A stretch of DNA of 64,000 nt, taken from Myxococcota bacterium. Its GTDB lineage: Bacteria > Myxococcota > XYA12-FULL-58-9 > JALHOP01. Where the stretch lies: the NCBI GenBank assembly GCA_022842935.1, contig JALHOP010000003.1, positions 310,001-374,000 of the forward strand, read 5' to 3'. The translations under genes were made by a program, and so were the position numbers. The notes under the pieces were generated by a model. That model saw only the letters and a list, made by a program, of their open reading frames with translations, made no database searches and was not told where the DNA came from. Shown here piece by piece: positions 26,383 through 35,006 of the stretch (its first letter is position 1; each line of letters begins with the position of its first letter).

Positions 26383-26942
26383 TACAGTCCGAGCTCTTTG
26401 CCGACCTTGGGGGCCGTGATGCGCAAAAGGTAGCGCGCTTTGCCCATGATCGCCGACGGTTTGAGGATGGCGGCAATGAAGTAGTCGCTACCGATCGGCA
26501 GCACGACAGTCATGAACTTGGGCGACCCGATGACCAGTTCGGAGACGCTGCCGCCGGCCACCGAGGCCGGGTCTTCGAAGGCGCGGCGAACCTGGTGAGC
26601 GACCGATGCGTATTCGGTCATCAGCGTTTGCATGTCGACCTCGGCACCTCCGACCTCGTAGCTGTCGACGGAGATGCCGTCGAAGCCCATGACGGTGCAG
26701 GCGAGGGCACCGGGAACCTGCTCGACGACGCGTTGAACGTGCTCGCGAAAGCCCATGGTCTTTTCCTTTGCGCCGGGGTTACCGGCTGCTGCCGCCTCGA
26801 GCTCGGCGAGACGAGCGCGCGCTTGCGCGTCGTCGGGTCGCTCGCGGACGACGTGACGATAAATTGCGATGGCGCGATCTGGCTGTCCCTGTTTCCAGTA
26901 CAGCTCCGCCATCGTCGGCGTTTCCCAATGTACGTTCGACAC
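26382..26942 (-). CDS. Roadblock/LC7 domain protein with N-terminal TPR-like segment
   Basis: The 186-residue protein has a short helix-turn-helix pair at the start ('AELYWKQGQPDRAIAIYRHV') resembling one TPR unit. A roadblock/LC7 domain follows at about residues 63-186 ('VPGALACTVMGFDGISVDSY' and 'YFIAAILKPSAIMGKARYLL'). Roadblock proteins such as MglB regulate small Ras-like GTPases in motility and polarity. No GTPase gene is seen nearby, so a partner must lie elsewhere. The start is GTG at 26942, which keeps the 'WETPTMAELY' segment often found in related proteins; an ATG ten codons later is the alternative. It is translationally coupled to aroQ (TAATG). Confidence 0.82.
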   Translation of the reverse strand: MSNVHWETPTMAELYWKQGQPDRAIAIYRHVVRERPDDAQARARLAELEAAAAGNPGAKEKTMGFREHVQRVVEQVPGALACTVMGFDGISVDSYEVGGAEVDMQTLMTEYASVAHQVRRAFEDPASVAGGSVSELVIGSPKFMTVVLPIGSDYFIAAILKPSAIMGKARYLLRITAPKVGKELGL

Positions 26943-27035
26943 AGTGTCCGTTCACGAGGCGTGCCTTCGTCGTCGCACAATGGCTGGACGGTCGCAACTC
27001 AGCACGTGATTGGGGCCTAGGACCCATCATGGGCT

Positions 27036-27881
27036 CTAGCTGCAGGTATCGAGATCCTCACACGCTACCGGACCGCCGGAGAAAGCGGCGCTGCAGACAT
27101 CGCCGAGGCGGCTCCCCTGCAGCCCGGAGCTGCCGTCGGGACATGTTACCGCCGTTGCTTGGCAGCTAAACAAGGTGACCGCCCCTGGGGCGACCCTAAC
27201 CGGGTAGCCAAACCAGTTCGAGCGAATGGTGCCCCCGTCCTGACGTTTGGCACGCGCGCGGACGTTGACGATGACAGTGGCCTCGAAGGCTGCAGGAAAC
27301 GTCCCCCAAGCGCCGTTGCGGGTTGCCTGGTTGGTTGGGTCGCCAAACTGTGCCGGGTTGGCAAGGGTGAAGGGGTCGAAAGCCGCGCCCCACAGAGCCT
27401 GCATTGCCCCGTGATCTAGCACCCGCACTAGCGTGCTCAGGGTTCCTTCGCCGGCCTCGACCGTCGCTGCCGAAGCGACGAAGCCGCGCTGCGCGTCCGG
27501 CAGGTCATCGCAGTCCACGAGCAAGCCCTCGCCCTTCGGGTCGTAGGCAGTCACGTCGGGGTCGTCCCCATCGTAGAAGCAGTAGTCGTAGCCGATGATC
27601 AGGGCATCGTTTGCGTTCGGCTTGACGTTCGGGTCGCCGGGTATGGCCGCCGGGTTTTCAACCGTGTTTGCCTGATTGCGAAGAAACAAGGTCAAGGCGA
27701 AACCATCCGAGCCGGTAGGGTCGTAAAGCCCGACGGATTGGTACAGCGTAGGTGTCGCGGGAACGGTGCAGTCGTCAGCGAACGCCGGCGAGCTCAAGAT
27801 CTGCAGCACCGCGCCTTCCTCCGAGCGACAGGCACCCAGCAGCGCAAACAACATCAACGTACAGAGCTTGGCCCGTTTCAT
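27036..27881 (-). CDS. Cys-containing lipoprotein of unknown function
   Basis: The 281-residue protein starts at an ATG preceded by a strong GAGGAGG ribosome site and sharing four bases (ATGA) with the end of aroK-aroB. The N-terminus is a lipoprotein signal ending in 'ALLGAC' (Cys18). The mature part is probably beta-rich, with 'SVGLYDPTGSDGFALTLFLR' near residue 55 and 'FEATVIVNVRARAKRQDGGT' near 210. Cysteines near residues 40, 110 and 130 and five more in the last 60 residues suggest disulphides. I do not recognise the family. Overlap with a shikimate gene implies shared transcription but not a metabolic role. Confidence 0.75.
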   Translation of the reverse strand: MKRAKLCTLMLFALLGACRSEEGAVLQILSSPAFADDCTVPATPTLYQSVGLYDPTGSDGFALTLFLRNQANTVENPAAIPGDPNVKPNANDALIIGYDYCFYDGDDPDVTAYDPKGEGLLVDCDDLPDAQRGFVASAATVEAGEGTLSTLVRVLDHGAMQALWGAAFDPFTLANPAQFGDPTNQATRNGAWGTFPAAFEATVIVNVRARAKRQDGGTIRSNWFGYPVRVAPGAVTLFSCQATAVTCPDGSSGLQGSRLGDVCSAAFSGGPVACEDLDTCS

Positions 27882-29692
27882 CTGGACCTCCTCGTAATGT
27901 ATTCCGTCAAAGCGGACATGGGCGCCGAGCGCAACTCGCAGGCGCCGATCGCCGTCACGATTGGGAGTCTCACCGTGCCACCAATGCGCTTCTTGTCGAG
28001 CTTCAATGCGTCGACGTCGACCTTGTAGTCGCGCCAGTTGGTCGGTAGCCCGATGGCGGCACATGCGGTTTTGAGCGTGTCGACGATGCCTTGAGGCGCT
28101 AGACGCTCGGTCTGAGCCCACTCCGCTTCAGCGATCATGCCCAAAGCGACCGCCTCGCCATGGGGAATGCCGTAGTCGGCACCGCGCTCGATGGCGTGAC
28201 CGATGGTATGCCCGTAGTTGAGTATGGCCCTGCGGTTCTTCTCGTGGCTGTCGGCCTCGACAACTTGGAGCTTGAGTTGCGCGGAACGACGCATGGCGCG
28301 CTCGGTGACCGCAGCCTCGAAGCCGAGGAGCGCTTCGGCGTTCTGTACGACGTCTTCAAAGAGCACCGCGTCGAGTGTCGCGGCCATCTTCACGACCTCG
28401 GCGAGGCCCGACGCATGCTCGCGCCGAGGTTGGGTCATCAAGTGGGCGCGGGCGATGAAGACGTGTCGCGGCATCGTGAAGGTGCCGACCATGTTCTTGG
28501 CGCGGTCAGTGTTGACGCCAGTCTTGCCGCCGAGGCTCGCGTCGACCGCGGCGAGAGTCGAGGTGGGCACCTGTACGCAGGCCACGCCGCGTAGGTACGT
28601 CGACGCTGCGAACCCTGCGAGATCGCCGACGACGCCACCGCCCAGCGCGATGACGCAATCCTCCCGGTCGAGCTCAGCCGCCTGCAGCGCATCGTATAGT
28701 GTTTCGACGACCGATAGGCGCTTCGCGTCTTCTCCAGCGGTTACGACGTGGGTGGTGACGATCTTGCCGTGCGCGCGGAGGTGCGCGAGGAGGGGGGCTA
28801 AGTGCAAGCGGGCGACGTTTGCGTCGCTGACCACTAGCGCGTTGCGACCGGGGCTCGCCTCCGCGATTGCCTTGGAGAGCTCGGGGCCGGCTGCATCGAA
28901 ATAGCTGACCGGGTGCGGGGGGCCGCTCCATACGGTGGCTTCGCCAAAGGTCACGTGTCGCATTGATTCTCGGCCATCGCCGCTCGGTGATCGGTTGTCC
29001 GCAATCGTTGACCGGCTCTCGGTCATTGCCAGTCGACCATCGCTCCGCGGAGATCGGCCTTCGCCTCTCATCTCTCGGACTTCGGTCCGGGGTCCACGCA
29101 GGCGGTCGAGCCCGAGCGCCCGGACGACGTTCTCGACGATCTGGGGCACCTCGAGATCGTCCGTGTGCACGGTCGTCTCGCTCTGCTGATACATCGGCGT
29201 ACGATCCTCGAGAAGCCGACGCATTGTTTTTTCTGGGTCTGGCCCACGCAGGAGCGGCCGCATGGCGCGCTGCTCGGGACTCCCCAGGCGTCTGAGCAAG
29301 GTGTCGGGCATGCCCGCGAGAAAGACAGTGCGCGTCCGCTGAAGCAGCCATTCGCGCATCTGCGCGTCCACGAAAGTACCGCCGCCGGTGGCGAGCACCA
29401 TGGGCTTCGGGTCGGCGAGCAAGCTTCGGAGCGCCTGTCGCTCACGCGCCCGGAAGCCAACCTCACCGAACTCGCGGAAGAGCTGTGCGATTGGACTACC
29501 TGCGGCTTCGGCGATGGCGCGGTCGAGATCGAGGAACGGGACACCCAAGCGCTCGGCCAAGGCTGCGCCCACGCTGGTCTTGCCAGCGCCCATGAACCCA
29601 ACCAGAGCGATGACGTCGCGAGGCGCGGCGACGGCACTTACGCGGGCTTCCCTCGGGCGGTCACCCAGTGGCGGTTTGGCGCGCTTCGACAT
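27878..29692 (-). CDS. aroKB: Fused shikimate kinase / 3-dehydroquinate synthase
   Basis: The 604-residue protein joins two shikimate-pathway enzymes. Residues about 25-195 are shikimate kinase, with the P-loop 'GFMGAGKTS' at 32-40, 'FRARERQALRSLL' for shikimate binding and 'RAMRPLLRG' in the lid. Residues about 245-604 are dehydroquinate synthase, with the NAD-binding 'GGGVVGDLAGFAASTYLRG', 'DASLGGKTGVNTDRAKNMVG' and metal ligands in 'NYGHTIGHAIE' and 'PHGEAVALGM'. The linker, about residues 199-243, is coded by a degenerate heptanucleotide array. aroK and aroB are separate neighbours behind pilQ-type genes in many proteobacteria, so this looks like a fusion of that pair. The start at 29692 has GGAG six bases upstream; an ATG at 29704 is possible. 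Confidence 0.93.
   Translation of the reverse strand: MSKRAKPPLGDRPREARVSAVAAPRDVIALVGFMGAGKTSVGAALAERLGVPFLDLDRAIAEAAGSPIAQLFREFGEVGFRARERQALRSLLADPKPMVLATGGGTFVDAQMREWLLQRTRTVFLAGMPDTLLRRLGSPEQRAMRPLLRGPDPEKTMRRLLEDRTPMYQQSETTVHTDDLEVPQIVENVVRALGLDRLRGPRTEVREMRGEGRSPRSDGRLAMTESRSTIADNRSPSGDGRESMRHVTFGEATVWSGPPHPVSYFDAAGPELSKAIAEASPGRNALVVSDANVARLHLAPLLAHLRAHGKIVTTHVVTAGEDAKRLSVVETLYDALQAAELDREDCVIALGGGVVGDLAGFAASTYLRGVACVQVPTSTLAAVDASLGGKTGVNTDRAKNMVGTFTMPRHVFIARAHLMTQPRREHASGLAEVVKMAATLDAVLFEDVVQNAEALLGFEAAVTERAMRRSAQLKLQVVEADSHEKNRRAILNYGHTIGHAIERGADYGIPHGEAVALGMIAEAEWAQTERLAPQGIVDTLKTACAAIGLPTNWRDYKVDVDALKLDKKRIGGTVRLPIVTAIGACELRSAPMSALTEYITRRSR
28965..29097 (-). repeat. Degenerate heptanucleotide array (GANNNCC) inside aroKB linker
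   Basis: Read on the minus strand, these 133 bases divide into 19 consecutive heptamers. Most fit or nearly fit GANNNCC, for example GAAGGCC, GATCTCC, GAGAGCC, GACAACC, GATCACC and GATGGCC. The reading frame turns three heptamers into seven residues with an R-x-P or R-x-x start ('GRSPRSDGRLAMTES'). It lies exactly between the kinase and synthase domains. Arrays of the same unit occur at 57488-57661 and 59052-59184. Confidence 0.75.
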
Positions 29693-29706
29693 CATGAGCT
29701 CCATGG

Positions 29707-29811
29707 TCAGAACGCGTCCAAGCGCTCACGGCAGCGCTGATAGTGTTCGGTGACCTCGGACAGTGTCTCACCGCCGAAGCGCTCGAGGAAAGCTGTGAGC
29801 GTGCGCAGCAT
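29707..29811 (-). CDS. Possible 34-residue small protein between pilQ and aroKB
   Basis: An ATG at 29811 opens a 34-residue frame ('MLRTLTAFLERFGGE', ending 'YQRCRERLDAF') in the 114 bases between the pilQ stop and aroKB. The composition is protein-like, with a predicted amphipathic helix and few rare codons. The stop lies two bases before an in-frame aroKB start at 29704, a spacing that allows translational coupling. No good ribosome site precedes it. It could equally be untranslated spacer, so I give it low confidence. Confidence 0.3.
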   Translation of the reverse strand: MLRTLTAFLERFGGETLSEVTEHYQRCRERLDAF

Positions 29812-29818
29812 GGGATGA

Positions 29819-32800
29819 TTAACCGCCCGACATGGTATCGCCGCCCGAGACCGTCGACTCCGAGCGGTTGACGATCTTCGGTGAGATGAAGATGAGCAGC
29901 TCGCTCTTGTTGTCACGATCCGTGCGGTTCTTGAACAGCCATCCCAGAAGAGGGATTTGCGATAGCACCGGTACCTGGCTGTACTGACGGGTCGTGTTGC
30001 GCGTGTAAATGCCGCCAATCACCGTGGTGTCGCCGTCGTTCACGAGTACCTCGGTCTGCGCTTCGCGACGCTCGATGGTTGGGTCGCCGAAGGCTCCGGT
30101 CCGCGCGAAGTTGGGCTCGTTGCGCGTCGCATGGATGCGCATCAAGATGGCTCCGTCGTTCGTGACGTGTGGCGTGACCTCGAGCTCGAGGTTCGCCGGT
30201 ACGAAGCGCGTATTGGCGCCCGCCGCGCTCGTGACGGTGATCGGGATGTCGACGCCTTGCGAGATCTTGGCGGTGCGGTTGTCCAAGGTCGCAACACGTG
30301 GCGACGAAATGATGCGTCCGCTACCGCGGCCCTCTAAAGCCGCGAGGCGAAGCTGCAAGAGCTGCGAGCCGCCAGCCGATCCGAAGACGAGACCAATAGC
30401 GCCGCCAGTGGTGATCGCCGCCGGCAGATTCACCGCGTAGCGACCTGGGCTGGTCACGCCGTCGGTTGCACCAGTGCCGTTCGCACCCGTCGCGATGATG
30501 TCGCCAGGAAACGAGAGACCGGTCGGGTTACCGGTGGCCGCGGTCGCCTGTGCCTGACCGCCCCATTGGACACCGAGGTCCTGGCTGAAGTTGGTCGAGG
30601 CCTCGACGATCCGTGCTTCGATGAGCACCTGCGGCGTTTGCTTGTCGAGACGACGGACGAGCTCGACCAGGCGATCGATGTTCGAACGCACATCTTCCAC
30701 AATGATGGTGTTGGTGCGCTCGTCGGTTTGAACGGTGCCACGCGTCGACAAGAGCGACTTCACCTGATTCACGACCTCGCCGGCACTCGCGTAGTTCACC
30801 GTGACGATCTTGATGACCTTTTCTTCGATCTCGATCTGGGACTTCTGGCGGGCGATCTCCGCGTCGCGCTCGCCTTGGATCTGCGCGGCTGGCGCAATGC
30901 GCAAGATGTTGTGCGAGCGCACCTTGTCGTAGCCTTTGCTCTTCAAGATGGTGTCGAGCGCGGTCTCCCAGGGGACGTTACGCAGACGCACCGTGACTTT
31001 GCCCTTCACGTCTTCGCTCGTGATGATGTTCTCGCCGGTGACGTCGGCGATGAGGCGGATGACGTTGACGATGTCGGCGTCCTTGAAGTTCAAGCTGACT
31101 CGCCGAGCGCGGCCCGACGCGGCACTCTGCGCTGGAATCGAGCGGGCAACGGCGGCGGCGGCGCTCACGTATCCGGCTGCCTGCGGAGTGCGCTGCGTGG
31201 CGACTTCTGGCTCGGACTTCTCCGCGATAGCAGGCTCTGGGGTGGCCTTGGTTTCACCCGTGATCTCCCAGGCAATCGAATTGCCGTCGCGTAGCAGTCG
31301 CTGCGTCGCTGTGCCCTGCAACTGCACGACGATATTGACGATCTGGGGGGCGCGCGAAGCCTGGTAGGTCGAGACCAAGCGGACGACGCCACCATACGCC
31401 GAGGTATCCAGAGACTTCTCGAGGGCGGCATCGACGTGTGTGCCAGTCAGCTCGAGTACCCAGGCTTTCTTCGAACGGTCGTCGACGCGAGTTTGGACGT
31501 CACCCGAGAGGGCGAGGGTGATGCGCGAAACTCTTCCGCTTTGGTCGAAGTCGACCTTGCGGAGTTGGGCCACAGCTCCTTCCTCGCCGGCCGGTCCTGC
31601 GGCTCGCTCACTCGCCACCGCGCTCTCTTCGCTCGCCTTGGATCTTGCCTTCACCTTGCGAACGGCAATGCGCACGCCGCGGGAGTCGCTCGTCACCGCA
31701 TGCTCGACGTCGGCGCTCGCAAGGTCGATCACGGCGCGGACCATTCCCTCGTGCTCGCCCAAGCGGACACGGCGGACGTTCGGCGCATCGACGCCGTAGC
31801 TCGTTCGCTTCACCTTGCGCTGTGCGCCGACGAGGTCGACCACCAGACGTGGTGGGTCATCGACGCGCTCGACGCGAGGCTCGACGTTGCCGTCGAGAGC
31901 CAGAAGCACGCCATCCCCGGCCCGCGATACGCCGGTGAGACCGACGGTCTTGAAGACTTGCTTGGGGGCTGCCGCGGAGATCAACGTAGGCTCGACGTCG
32001 GCGCGTGGTGTTTCGGCGAGCGCCACCGTGCGGGCTTGCTCGACCTTGGCCCGTGCCGCCTGCTGTTCGGCGGTGAGCTGAGCTTCGCGGGCGCTCAGCT
32101 GCGCCTGCATCTTTTCGAGGCGCACTCGCTCGCTGTCGAGCTGCGCCTTTTGACTCGCAACCTCGCGCTGGACGCCGGCGAGCGCCGCCATGGCCTCCTG
32201 CGCCTTCTTCTCGCGAACCGCGATAGCCTCGAGCTTGATGTCGGTGTCGCTGCGCGCTTTGTCTGCCTCGGCCTTGGCCTGCACGGCGAGCCGTTGAGCG
32301 GTGTCGGCATCTTTCTTGGCTGCGGTAGCCCGAGCGGTGGCCTCAGCGGCTTCGCGCTTCTCGCTTTGCGCCTTGGCGACCTGATCCTCGAGCTCGGCGA
32401 CTCGTACCTTGTGCTTGGCTTCCGCGAGAGTCGCGGCCTGAACAGCGTCCTTGCGAGCCTGCTCCGCTTGAGCGGCCTTACGGTCCGCTTCGGCTTGCGA
32501 TACGGCGAGCTTGGCCTGCGCGTCGTTGAGCTGCTGCAGACGCAGCTCGGCCCGCGCGAGTGCCTCGTTGGCCTTGGCACGATCACGTTCGACGGCTTCA
32601 CCCGCCTTCTTGCGCTGCTCCTCGGCGTCTGCTTTGGCGGCCTGCGCTTCCTTCTGTGCTTGCTTGGCCGCAGATGCGAGACGAGCGGCCTCCTCGCGCT
32701 CGCTCTTGGCGGTGTCGGCGGCGGCGTCCGCTGCCTTGCGTTCGGCGGTCGCTTTGTCGGCCAGGGCGGCAGCCTCTTTCTTGGCCGCTTCGAGTCGCTC

Positions 32801-33310
32801 CTTGGCGCCAAGGTCGGCCGGGGCGGCCGGTGGTGGCACGGCGCGCTCGATGTGCATGCCAGGGGTTCCGGCGCGCACGACGATACGGTTACCGTCGGCT
32901 TTGACGTCGTAACTGACATCGTGATTGAAGCCGACGATCAGGCGGCCGATGCTGAACCCATCGGAGTTGAACTGCTGCACCGCGACCTGCGTCACCACGC
33001 CGTCGTCGATGGTCACCGGGCCGTCGAGCTTCGATATGTCTCCGCCCGAGACGTCGATGACGACGCGCATCGGATCGGAGAGGCGAAAGACCGTGAAGGT
33101 CGGCTCGCTAGCCGTTTCGATGATGACGTCGCGCGTTTCGCCGCCGCCTGCGACGCGCACACCGCGCACGACGTTCTTCGGCGCGTTGCTGCGGCTCGAG
33201 GCCAAGGCCGGCATGAGGGTCAACGCTCCGAGGAGCAGGAGCGCTCCGCGCAAGCGTTGGCCGCCGTAGCGGCTAGAGACCCATGGTTTGGTCATCGCCT
33301 TCTCCATCAT
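29819..33310 (-). CDS. pilQ: Type IV pilus secretin PilQ with large coiled-coil insertion
   Basis: The 1163-residue protein has a signal peptide, an AMIN domain at about residues 45-155, and then an Ala/Lys/Glu-rich coiled coil at about 165-430. Further AMIN-like domains occupy about 445-700, secretin N modules follow from about 745 ('SLNFKDADIVNVIRLIADVT'), and a C-terminal secretin barrel carries 'VPVLSQIPLLGWLFKNRTDR' and 'ELLIFISPKIV'. PilQ forms the outer-membrane gate for type IV pili; AMIN domains bind peptidoglycan. The coiled coil makes it longer than typical PilQ proteins. The ATG shares ATGA with the pilP stop. It completes the pilM-N-O-P-Q operon. Confidence 0.95.
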   Translation of the reverse strand: MMEKAMTKPWVSSRYGGQRLRGALLLLGALTLMPALASSRSNAPKNVVRGVRVAGGGETRDVIIETASEPTFTVFRLSDPMRVVIDVSGGDISKLDGPVTIDDGVVTQVAVQQFNSDGFSIGRLIVGFNHDVSYDVKADGNRIVVRAGTPGMHIERAVPPPAAPADLGAKERLEAAKKEAAALADKATAERKAADAAADTAKSEREEAARLASAAKQAQKEAQAAKADAEEQRKKAGEAVERDRAKANEALARAELRLQQLNDAQAKLAVSQAEADRKAAQAEQARKDAVQAATLAEAKHKVRVAELEDQVAKAQSEKREAAEATARATAAKKDADTAQRLAVQAKAEADKARSDTDIKLEAIAVREKKAQEAMAALAGVQREVASQKAQLDSERVRLEKMQAQLSAREAQLTAEQQAARAKVEQARTVALAETPRADVEPTLISAAAPKQVFKTVGLTGVSRAGDGVLLALDGNVEPRVERVDDPPRLVVDLVGAQRKVKRTSYGVDAPNVRRVRLGEHEGMVRAVIDLASADVEHAVTSDSRGVRIAVRKVKARSKASEESAVASERAAGPAGEEGAVAQLRKVDFDQSGRVSRITLALSGDVQTRVDDRSKKAWVLELTGTHVDAALEKSLDTSAYGGVVRLVSTYQASRAPQIVNIVVQLQGTATQRLLRDGNSIAWEITGETKATPEPAIAEKSEPEVATQRTPQAAGYVSAAAAVARSIPAQSAASGRARRVSLNFKDADIVNVIRLIADVTGENIITSEDVKGKVTVRLRNVPWETALDTILKSKGYDKVRSHNILRIAPAAQIQGERDAEIARQKSQIEIEEKVIKIVTVNYASAGEVVNQVKSLLSTRGTVQTDERTNTIIVEDVRSNIDRLVELVRRLDKQTPQVLIEARIVEASTNFSQDLGVQWGGQAQATAATGNPTGLSFPGDIIATGANGTGATDGVTSPGRYAVNLPAAITTGGAIGLVFGSAGGSQLLQLRLAALEGRGSGRIISSPRVATLDNRTAKISQGVDIPITVTSAAGANTRFVPANLELEVTPHVTNDGAILMRIHATRNEPNFARTGAFGDPTIERREAQTEVLVNDGDTTVIGGIYTRNTTRQYSQVPVLSQIPLLGWLFKNRTDRDNKSELLIFISPKIVNRSESTVSGGDTMSGG

Positions 33311-33852
33311 TTGTCCGCCTGCTGCTGCTCGCCGATGATCTCGGTGTCCGAGCGTGGCAATCGCACGGTGATCGGCACGCGGATGCGTTCGCCTGTCGGG
33401 GCGCGAAACTCTTCGGTCACGATGATCTGGTCGACTGCGATACGAGTGACGCGTCCACCGTTCTTGCCTAGGCGGGCGCCGACGCGCACGACGTGGCCCA
33501 TGCCGTCCGGGTCCTCGACCATGGCTTGGGACTGGCTGGTGCCGGTCACGAGGCCGGTGAGACGGTACTGATCGAGCTCGAACTTCTCGGTGCTCTCGGG
33601 GCGGCGCACGTCCTCGGCGCGAGCGACCTCGCGGAGATCCGCGATATAGGAGCGGAACGGATCGCGTTTACCGACCGTCGTGTAACTGTAGCTGCTCGCT
33701 GCTTCTTGCCCGCTGTCGATAGCAGAGGGCACCGCGGCTGGGACGGATGGATTCTTGGGCGTTGGCGGCGGGATGACGACGTTCGGTTCGTCTTCGCCGC
33801 AGGCGACGACCGTTGCAAACGCGATGACAGACGTCAGGCGAGCCAGCTTCAT
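33307..33852 (-). CDS. pilP: Type IV pilus assembly lipoprotein PilP
   Basis: The 181-residue protein begins with a lipoprotein signal ('VIAFATVVAC', lipidated Cys18). A Pro-rich unstructured stretch follows to about residue 55, then 'TVGKRDPFRSYI', the conserved PilP motif. The C-terminal beta domain contains 'LTGLVTGTSQSQAMVEDPDG', 'VVRVGARLGKNGGRVTRI' and 'VPITVRLPR'. PilP bridges the PilN-PilO pair in the inner membrane to the N-terminal domains of PilQ. The stop overlaps the pilQ start and the start overlaps the pilO stop, both as ATGA, which points to strict co-translation. Confidence 0.95.
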   Translation of the reverse strand: MKLARLTSVIAFATVVACGEDEPNVVIPPPTPKNPSVPAAVPSAIDSGQEAASSYSYTTVGKRDPFRSYIADLREVARAEDVRRPESTEKFELDQYRLTGLVTGTSQSQAMVEDPDGMGHVVRVGARLGKNGGRVTRIAVDQIIVTEEFRAPTGERIRVPITVRLPRSDTEIIGEQQQADK

Positions 33853-34445
33853 TTGGCCCCCTGCGGCTTGGCGGGCGCGGTCTCGATGAAACGATACGCC
33901 TTGATGGTGAAGTCGCTTCGCACCACGACCTTCTGGTTCGCGGTGGTGGGCGCATCCATCTTGATGCTCATGATGTTGACGATGCGGTCGAGCTTGCCGA
34001 CCGAGTCGATGAACGTCGCGATCTCGTGGTAGCTGCCACGGACGTCCATGGCGAAGTTGATCTCCGCGTAGAAGTCCTTGGGCGTCTCACCCTTCGGTTC
34101 GAAGCGCGAGATAGCGAGGCCAGCCTGTCGCGCGCGATTGTCGAGCTGAGCGAGGAGCTGGGGCACGTCGGGGTCGTCGGGCAGCTGCTCACGCGCTTGG
34201 TTCAGGCTCTCCTGCAGCTCGTTCAAGCGCGCTTCGTATTTGGCGAGGTTGTCGACGTAGGCCTGCTTCTCGGCACGCTCGCCCTCGAGCTGGCGGTAGC
34301 GTTCTTCCAGCCCGGTGACGCGCATCGCCTGCTCGTCCCAGAGGAAGTACCAGAAGCCGCCAACGATGAGCACGAGCAGCACCGCGATGGCGCCGTAGCG
34401 CTCACGGGGCGCTGTGTTGGCGTAACGTTCGATCAGTTTATCCAT
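33849..34445 (-). CDS. pilO: Type IV pilus alignment protein PilO
   Basis: The 198-residue protein has a short cytoplasmic N-terminus, one membrane helix ('GAIAVLLVLIVGGFWYFLW', about residues 18-37), a coiled coil rich in Glu/Arg/Gln to about residue 95, and a periplasmic ferredoxin-like domain ('ISRFEPKGETPKDFYAEINF', 'YHEIATFIDSVGKLDRIVNI'). This is the PilO layout and length. It forms a heterodimer with PilN in the inner membrane and contacts PilP. The gene is separated from pilN by three bases and overlaps pilP by four. Confidence 0.95.
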   Translation of the reverse strand: MDKLIERYANTAPRERYGAIAVLLVLIVGGFWYFLWDEQAMRVTGLEERYRQLEGERAEKQAYVDNLAKYEARLNELQESLNQAREQLPDDPDVPQLLAQLDNRARQAGLAISRFEPKGETPKDFYAEINFAMDVRGSYHEIATFIDSVGKLDRIVNIMSIKMDAPTTANQKVVVRSDFTIKAYRFIETAPAKPQGAK

Positions 34446-34448
34446 CGC

Positions 34449-35006
34449 CTAGCCTGCCGCGTAGTCGGCTTGGCAGGTGATGCGCCACGCCAGGAGGGAT
34501 ACGCCATCGCGGGTCTTGGTCTCGACGAGCTCGAGCTTGACCTCGCGGAAGAACTTCGAGCGACGCTGCAGCGCCAGCTGGAAGTCGGAGATGTTCGAGT
34601 GCTCCATGGCCTCGCCTTCGAGGGTCATGGCGCCGTTCACCTCAGCGATGCGGGTGAGCCACACCTTCGGCTCGTCTGTGAGGATGGTGGCCAGATCGTC
34701 GAGCATGTGCGCTGGGCCGACCTTTTGCTTCTTGAGCTTGTCGATGACCTGAAGCTTCTGCTCGAGGGTTGCGGCCTTCTTCTTGAACTCCTCGACGCGG
34801 ACAACGTCTTTCTTGAGCGCGGCGACTTCAGCCGTCGCGGTGGCGATGCGGCCCTCGAGGGTGTCGACCTCGCGTCCCTGGTACCAGTACGCCCCGTAGA
34901 GAACGATGATGAGCACGAGAAAGCTCGCGACCACCATGTACAGCTCGTTCTTGGCGTTCGCCTGCTTCTTGCTGGCTTTGGTCGGTAATAGGTTGATGCG
35001 CAACAT
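34449..35006 (-). CDS. pilN: Type IV pilus assembly protein PilN
   Basis: This 185-residue protein opens with 'MLRINLLP', the conserved PilN motif that binds the groove of PilM. A membrane helix follows at about residues 24-43 ('VVASFLVLIIVLYGAYWY'), then a coiled coil and a periplasmic ferredoxin-like fold. PilN links cytoplasmic PilM to PilO in the inner membrane. The start codon overlaps the pilM stop by one base (TGATG), which indicates coupling and matched amounts. Confidence 0.95.
   Translation of the reverse strand: MLRINLLPTKASKKQANAKNELYMVVASFLVLIIVLYGAYWYQGREVDTLEGRIATATAEVAALKKDVVRVEEFKKKAATLEQKLQVIDKLKKQKVGPAHMLDDLATILTDEPKVWLTRIAEVNGAMTLEGEAMEHSNISDFQLALQRRSKFFREVKLELVETKTRDGVSLLAWRITCQADYAAG

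Noticed and set aside
31436-33571. 711-codon plus-strand frame opposite pilQ
   Set aside because: High-GC shadow of the well-supported pilQ and pilP genes; no family likeness.
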